Of a stretch of DNA of 64,000 bases, positions 56,411 through 64,000 are shown piece after piece. The DNA is from Armillaria gallica (taxonomy: Eukaryota > Basidiomycota > Agaricomycetes > Agaricales > Physalacriaceae), in NCBI GenBank assembly GCA_037576215.1, contig JBANDB010000016.1, positions 1,240,001-1,304,000 on the forward strand. The letters are read 5' to 3'. Numbering within the stretch: position 1 is the first letter of the stretch; every line of letters starts with the position of its first letter. A model generated the notes under the pieces. The model saw only the letters and a list, made by a program, of their open reading frames with translations, had not been told where the DNA came from and made no database searches. The translations under genes were made by a program, and so were the position numbers.

Positions 56411-57185
56411 CTAGTCATCATCGGACCCTGATCCTGACCCTGATCCAACGTCGTCGTCATCTACAGAGACGTGTACCGAATCAAATTCAACGTCAGGGAT
56501 CCATAGAGGCAAAATGCTCACCACTGGCAATATCGTCCTGAGATATACTCGCTTGTGCCTGGGCTTTTCTAAACAAAGCCCGCACTTCCGTATCTTCGGA
56601 TGGTACCAAATCCAGCGCCGTTTCACCAAACTTGTCTCGTATACTGAGAGGTGTAAGCGAAAGCCGATGGAATCAAGATAACAATATGACGCACGAAGTG
56701 TCGGCGCCAGCCTCCAGGAGACTGTCCACTACATGCTTCCTTAGCTCGGGGTGCTCGAGTTTGACGGCCAGATGCAGGGGCGTAGCCCTCTCGATACGAT
56801 TAATGGGGTCAACGTCGCAGTCTTCATGAGATAGTATATGTTCAAGCACATCTGTGGAACCATTGGACACGCTTTTCTTTCGTCGTCAGTGGCGCGCATA
56901 AGGGCAAAACGGTGACGCCCTCACGCGAGATGTAGGGCTGAATATCTGATTAGGGCCAATTCTCATATAGGCAGCAAACCAACGCACCAGTATTCCCAAG
57001 TCCATCCTGGAAATTAATGTCGAATCCGCCCTCAGAGAACACCTCCATCATCAGCTCTTCGTTGTCCGTTCTCGCCGCCGCCAGGAGTCGCTCATCTGTA
57101 GCCAATCGTCAGAACATAGATCTGTTATGCAAGCACGAGTGAAGGGAAACACACTATTACTAGCGCCACCATTCGAATCTGCCAT
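56411..57185 (-). CDS. Small ankyrin-repeat protein
   Basis: Intact gene with six exons. ATG 57185 (MADSNGGASN) is followed by a 59-base intron (57096-57154) and NERLLAAARTDNEELMMEVF. Ankyrin repeats follow in order: DGLGNTALHLAVSNGSTDVL, RATPLHLAVKLEHPELRKHV, then LLEAGADTSIRDKFGETALD. All exons join in phase. The C-terminus is acidic with a GSGSGSDDD end, stop at 56411. The layout (three repeats plus acidic tail, about 190 residues) matches small cytosolic or nuclear fungal ankyrin proteins that act as binding adaptors; the partner is unknown. It is divergently oriented to the kinase at 57353, with about 170 bases between the two starts, so the two may share a promoter region. Confidence 0.8.
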
Positions 57186-57352
57186 AGCTTGATGAAAGAA
57201 GAAAGGGAAAACGATCGAACGGGCGAGCGGTCCGCTAAGGGCCTACTTTGGATCAAATACTGTGTGAAAATCAGGATCTACTCTTCCCCCGTGAAAAAGT
57301 CCTAGATCGATCTTCCAAATTGGGAACACCGTGACCCTGTTCTCTTCCACCA

Positions 57353-58715
<1,363 letters not shown>

Positions 58716-58867
58716 CACCAGCTTTCCCCGCACGAGTCACGACCTTTCACGCATAACCATTCGTTCATTGATTCCCACAAACTAGATGCGTCAATGTATA
58801 TTATGGGGTCTAGTTGAAATGATGTTTGTATCCGTACTATTACATTATGCAAGGGAGCGTGTAGTAA

Positions 58868-61800
58868 TCATGACCACGGATTTGAACTAAAGTCCGCTGT
58901 GTTCTTTCTCCTTCCTACATGAGTGGGCATACTCCACGGGTCACTAACGTTCGCAGGAGATGACGTAGTTATAGATCCGTCCACACCACCAAAAGATAGC
59001 CCCGCATCAGGTGGCGTAGCCAGTGATGCGGCGAATGGATTCTGCGTGAACGACGCAGCTGAAGTCGAATAGGTAGGAACATTAAAGCCATAGTTGTTGA
59101 ATGAAGATAGTGTTGTGGTTCGTGACGGAGGGTCGGACCAGCTATCATTAACACCGAATGACGACGGAGGTGGTGACCGCGAGTAGGAAGGTGGGCTAAG
59201 CGGCGGCGGTGGCGGCGAAGCATAAGGTGATCTGGAGGGCTCAGTATCGGTATCCGAGTCGTTGGCATCATTCAACGACATGGATCGCGAGAATGCAGAG
59301 CTCATCTCGTCTTTCTTCGGTGGCGAAGGGCTACGCGACGTGCTCGGACCTGGAGTGGGGGAAGGCGGACGTTTGAGTGCCTGAGGCATGGATTCAGTGC
59401 GGTTAGTCGGTGGTGGAATGGGTGGTGCGGCAATTGGTGTAGGTGACGCCACCTGATCAGGCTGCTCGCCGTGCCCTATCATCTCCTTGATAGCGGCAAA
59501 ATCGAATCCAGCATGCATAGGAATGTCCGGTCCTGGGGATGCTGTGTCTCTTTGAGGCGTTGGAGGAGGTGATGCTACCGGTGTGGAAGAATCCATTCGC
59601 GGAGGCAGATCACTGTCGATTGAATCCCGGGGCATCGGTACTGACCCCGAAGGTTTCCTCGAATATGACGAAGGCCCACCTGGCGGTCTTGATACGTGCT
59701 GGGGTTTTGAAGGTTTAGATTTCCTCGAAAACCATCCCTTCTTCTTCGACATATCCTCTTCCCGTATAACCACTCGATCTTCTGTGAATTCGGGTTCCTG
59801 TGGCGAATTTGAGCAACAAGACAAGAACAAGGTAAAGCATCACATACCTCTGGCTCATCGAAATAATCCGCTGATACCGGGAAACCCAGTTGATCCAGAA
59901 TCAGAGGCATAAAAGCTCTGTAACTCATATGCCCGGAAATTTTGTCCGTCACGTCCACATTCTCTAACCCAGGAACACCGTCTACAGGTCTTAACCCAGC
60001 GACGGTTCCGACTCCCCCGCTCGTAGCTCGAAAGAGATAGTTGAGTACCCAATCGTTGCGTGCGAAAGCATTGACGTATCGACCTGACACTACCGACCGC
60101 GTCTCACACCATGTCTTGGATGATGCGGTGACGGTTGTTCCGAGAATGAAGACGTCCTGGACGATGCCGTACGCTTTCTGTTTAGCCAGTTCTACAAGGG
60201 CGTAGAAGATGACGCGAGCGCCTAGGGAGAAACCAACGAGAGTCATGGGGCGAACACCAAGATGACGTTGAATCAAAACATCGGCTAGGACACTGCCGGC
60301 TGCCTTGGCTCTGTCAAGGGCGTTATTCCAGGGATTATCAATGAGATAGCCAAGCTTAGTGAGAACTAATGTGCCTTGAGAAATTGAAAAGAAGCAATCT
60401 AATAAGAGACCCACTAATTGGCCATTGAAGGGCACTCATCAAGGCGGTCATGACTGTCGCTTGTAGCACCGTTGCTCCAATTTGGCTGAGGACTTCACCT
60501 GTAAGGATCTTCAAAGCGCTTCCAGTCTCCCGAATCATTTCAGGTTCCCAGAGAACACTAAAGACGTCGCCAACAATGGGGTCCAACACGCTGAAAGGCA
60601 GCCGAGGGTCATCTAGGGCGCCGTTCAGAAATCTAACATCGATAAGAACATGATTGATAACATGGAAGACTTGACTGACCCTGGAACTGTGATGATGCAA
60701 TTCACCCGCTTGTTATTATGCAAAGGAAGGAGATTGAACGTTCGAACTTGTTGCGTTCGGTTAATCATCCCCCGAACAGCGATGCCACCGCCCGTTAGCA
60801 CACCACCTGTCGTAATAACAGCTGCACCTCCGGCTCCTGCGAGAAAACCCGTTGTCCCTGTTATCCCAATAGTACTGAACGCTGCACCAAGGCCCACACC
60901 GATGACTGGAGCTAAAAGCCCGGCGGATAGACCAATAACCAGACCGCCTCCAAGCGTAGCAAGACCCAGCATCATGTACCGCTTCTTTCTGTTAGCCTTT
61001 CTGCGACCGTCAATTATATCCTCGTTCTCCATTCTCTCCACGTCCTCTTGGATTTCCAACGCCTCGGTCACACGACTCTCGAACTTGACCACATCCAACC
61101 ACCCGAGACCAAGCTTCAGCGCAACGCTTTCGAGGAGAACGCGTGAACGGGCATCATAGACACTATCAGCGATGAGGATCAGAAACAGATCACATAGGAC
61201 CGTCCATCGAATGTCGAGAGTGACCCTCTCATCGGCCGAAGAGAGGGTTGTGGATACACCGGGTATGGCAGATGTGGAGGTATCTTCGAGGACTTTAGCC
61301 GTCGTTTGGAAAGCAGGCTTAGATACGGAAGGTGATGAAGGTAATGAGGGTACGTCGTCATGGGTAACTGGTTCGACTTCAAGCTCGTCCTCGTGATATT
61401 TCTGCTGACGGGCTGCTTCAGGATCGTATTCGGGATTGGCGACAGTATGCGTGGTCATGAGCGCCGGTACGAGGTCCATTGGGAGTACGCCATGCTCGCC
61501 GAGACTTTCAATCATCTTCTGCTCTGTTCACGTTCGTTTAGCTAGGAAATAGTAGAGAACAGACAGTTACCTTGAGTCTCGAGTTCCATATGATAATATA
61601 ACCGACCCATTATTTTCATTGCCCAGAGCTCCATGCTCGCCACCGCCGCCTTGAGCTCCTTGCGACGTACCGTCTTCAATTCCTGAGCCATTTCCCGGCT
61701 CGTCAGCGAGCAGAGGCCGACGTACGCTATACGTTGGGCTTCCGTGAGCAGATTCTTTGTCGCCTGCATCTGGCTGAGCGGTGTCATCGCCTTGTCTTCG

Positions 61801-62114
61801 TCGAACAGGTACCGGGTCCGTAGATGCACGTCGTCGTTCTCGTCCTCCTCCCTCACCCGCAACCTCGTGTATTCGTTCTCATTATGGTCTATCTTCGACC
61901 TCCATTCGTTCCCAAGGTCGTCAACATCGATAGTGCCGATGGCATTAGCAGCGTTGGTGCCCTTGGCGGAAGGTACGTAGTGGTATCGCTTTTGGTCTTC
62001 TTCATCGAGCCCGCCCTTGAGCTCGTCCTCCCGGACAACAGGCATATCCTGCCATCCGTCGTCGTCGTCGTCGTCGAAAACGCCAAGAGGTGCAGGAGCC
62101 GTCGTCACTGGCAT
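58868..62114 (-). CDS. TMCO4/DUF726 family membrane protein with alpha/beta-hydrolase fold
   Basis: Full-length gene of roughly 1,000 residues in about five exons. From ATG 62114 it reads MPVTTAPAPLGVFDDDD and a charged region, then GWLDVVKFESRVTEALEI. A glycine-rich membrane block (LGGGLVIGLSAGLLAPVIGV, GTTGFLAGAGGAAVITTGG) comes before the hydrolase-like half. That half has KLGYLIDNPWNNALDRA, VGFSLGARVIFYALVEL (a GxSxG nucleophile elbow) and FARNDWVLNYLFRA, then LDQLGFPVSADYF. Exon joins at LETQEQKMIE, VPGFLNGALD, LQWPISTLVL and FDEPEEPEFT all keep phase. The last exon encodes a 300-residue proline/serine-rich tail ending SSNPWS. Relatives include human TMCO4 and yeast Mil1, linked to mitochondria and membrane traffic. 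No break seen. Confidence 0.88.
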
Positions 62115-64000
62115 AATGAAAGAGCGAAATTAGACACATGCCAATTTTAGCGAAAGCCGTCATCATCGCCTGACTTTTCTCGTCCTCACGGCATGCACGG
62201 ATCTCATTCCTCGACAGTTCGACTATGAAGCGGGGAAATGCCCTACCAGCTGCAGGATAATTTACTTGACAAGATGGCGCCTACAATGGCGAGTACCGAA
62301 TTATAAAAAGTCGGAAGAGGTACACATGAAGGCTCACTGCAATCTGACGGATGCTGATTATATGCGGCAGTATGTATGTGAAAAATGCTCGGCGTAGGTC
62401 GTGAACGTGGCAAGAAAACAAAACGACTCTCCGACAGCGACAGACAGCAACAACGATGAAGGTGCAATAAAGGTCTTGCCAGTGCACATGAAGTCGTCTG
62501 GGAGCTCGTATCTGTGCGTTCCATACGTTTCTCTTCCTTGTACTATTTGTTGACAGCTTGTAGGACATATTCTTGGTACTATCCAGCGGCCAAGTCTTCC
62601 GAAAGATAAATTTTGGTCTACAGCATGAGTATCGAGGCACACTGTACATCAGAAAAGATCCTGCTTTCGGGGCCCTCGAGGGTCGTCGCGACATATAAGA
62701 AGTACGCCTGTCTTTCCTCTTGAGTAGCGCTCTTCACTAACAATATCCAGGCTCGTATTCAACTCGCCTTTGTCCAAAGTGCTTTAAAATGATTCTACAT
62801 AGTATCATCTGGACGTTTAGCAAGGCAATGCAGCGCGCCGAATGAGATAGGTGAAGGAGAGCACGTTGCTTGGTTGGGACTTGGATCGCCAATAGGTAAG
62901 TGTTGAGTACGTCCCTTCTTTTGGTTTCTGAGGTGTTTCAAGTCTCCTTCGAGTTGGCATAGATAAGCCCCTGGTGGACAATCTGATACTATAAATTCGG
63001 TTAGTTGTACTCGGTATGTTCTACCATCTATTCAGATGCTTGTAGTCTTGGTTTTGATAGTCCCAAATCGCTGTCCTCATACATGACCGTATCAGGGTCC
63101 CGAGTTGGAGAATTGAGATTTCACCGTTCTTGAAAGGGAACGACTATATTGCTGCCAACTCATGTTAGGCATAGCCCACATTTTTGCCTTCATATCGTCT
63201 ATTAATGGATTACTCTTTCTTCCCAATGGTGAACTCGCTTCCTATGGGGTAGCCTATTATGCCTGCCGTCTACGCCTCATTGCTATGCTACGAATCGTAT
63301 TCGCCGTCAAAGGATCTGAACATCGTCGCGCTAAGCCTGTTTTGGACACCGAATCTAAATTCTTTCTACCGGAATGCTTCATAGGGAAGTGAATATTGCA
63401 CGAAGGCAGTTCGCTTCCTTCATGAATCGTACTCAGCTATTGTAGCGGGAACTGACTAGACAGCGCGAAGCTCAATACATCAAACCCCTGCTCTCTCATC
63501 ACCGAGTTTGTTCTGATAGGAGCAATAAGGTGGGTACCAGTGCCTTCGCAAACATGATCGTATCAGCCTAACAGAAGAAACAGAAATTTGAGATAGACAG
63601 GAACCGGAAGATACCACCAGTTGAATATAATCCTGGAGTTCATCAAACAGTGTATTAGTATGCACGTTTTCGGCTCTTTTGTCAAATACGTTATTTAAGT
63701 GACTAGGTGTGCTAGCCTGAGGACATTTGTGTTCCATGCTGACAAGGGCTCTGTGCGCCAGATAGTTACCTCTAATGATTGAGACTACGGCTAAACGGCG
63801 ACTTGGTCCATGCTGATTTCAGCTGAGCATCTAAAATGTCGCCATAATACGAGTGGGTTCCATACTATCTGTCGGTCTCCGACGTGATTTTCATTCTGAG
63901 AAAATGATTTACAGGTTACCCGAGCTCCATAGGTTGCGATAAGGTCCCGCCTACTAATCTCCTTGCCGATGCAGATCATGGCTTTTCGCTGTGGCACTGA
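61691..64000. repeat. Right arm of the inverted duplication (continues past window)
   Basis: Reverse complement of 52870-55195. It contains most of the first exon of the DUF726 gene (from 61691) and about 1.9 kb of upstream sequence. No gene was recognised in 62115-64000. The match is still running at base 64000. Confidence 0.9.

Overview
The window is nuclear DNA of a filamentous basidiomycete, most likely an agaricomycete. Genes are split by many short introns of about 45-65 bases, and the families seen are typical of that group: KDZ transposases, chromodomain Ty3/gypsy elements, an MLKL-like helical domain and a seven-membrane-segment family. I do not name a species. No rRNA, tRNA or CRISPR array was recognised.

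Layout. 1-10.3 kb is a gene block: a 2OG-Fe(II) oxygenase running off the left edge, an SNG1/DUF3533 membrane protein, a broken gene of possible nuclease type, a repeat interrupted by a 705-base MITE, a broken duplicate of the RNA polymerase III subunit RPC25, and a small stand-alone protein resembling the MLKL-like domain of fungal NLRs. 10.3-13.6 kb has no recognisable gene. 13,629-30,797 is a PIF/Harbinger DNA transposon with about 60-base terminal inverted repeats and an ACT target duplication. A Ty1/copia element sits inside it, a Ty3/gypsy chromovirus inside the copia gag gene, and an 874-base LTR-like insertion inside the gypsy polyprotein, so there are four nested layers. 31-46 kb is a transposon graveyard: a decayed membrane protein, a decayed kinase, a KDZ transposase with two accessory genes, an RNase-H1-like N-domain gene and a minisatellite. 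47.5-52.8 kb holds an intact five-exon gene of unknown function and a second membrane protein of the same family. 52.9-64 kb is an inverted duplication (arms of at least 2.3 kb) flanking about 6.5 kb with an ankyrin protein, a CDK-like kinase and a TMCO4/DUF726 protein. The left arm carries only the 5' part of DUF726.

Main theme. Almost every premature stop in the nested transposons is TGA where the family context suggests arginine (CGA). The two gypsy LTRs differ almost only by transitions at CpG sites, and both retroelement proteases read DSS where DSG is usual, again explained by CG to CA. This is the footprint of CpG-directed C-to-T mutation, as expected from cytosine methylation and deamination, acting on transposons. 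The housekeeping genes at both ends (SNG1, kinase, ankyrin, DUF726) are open and intact.
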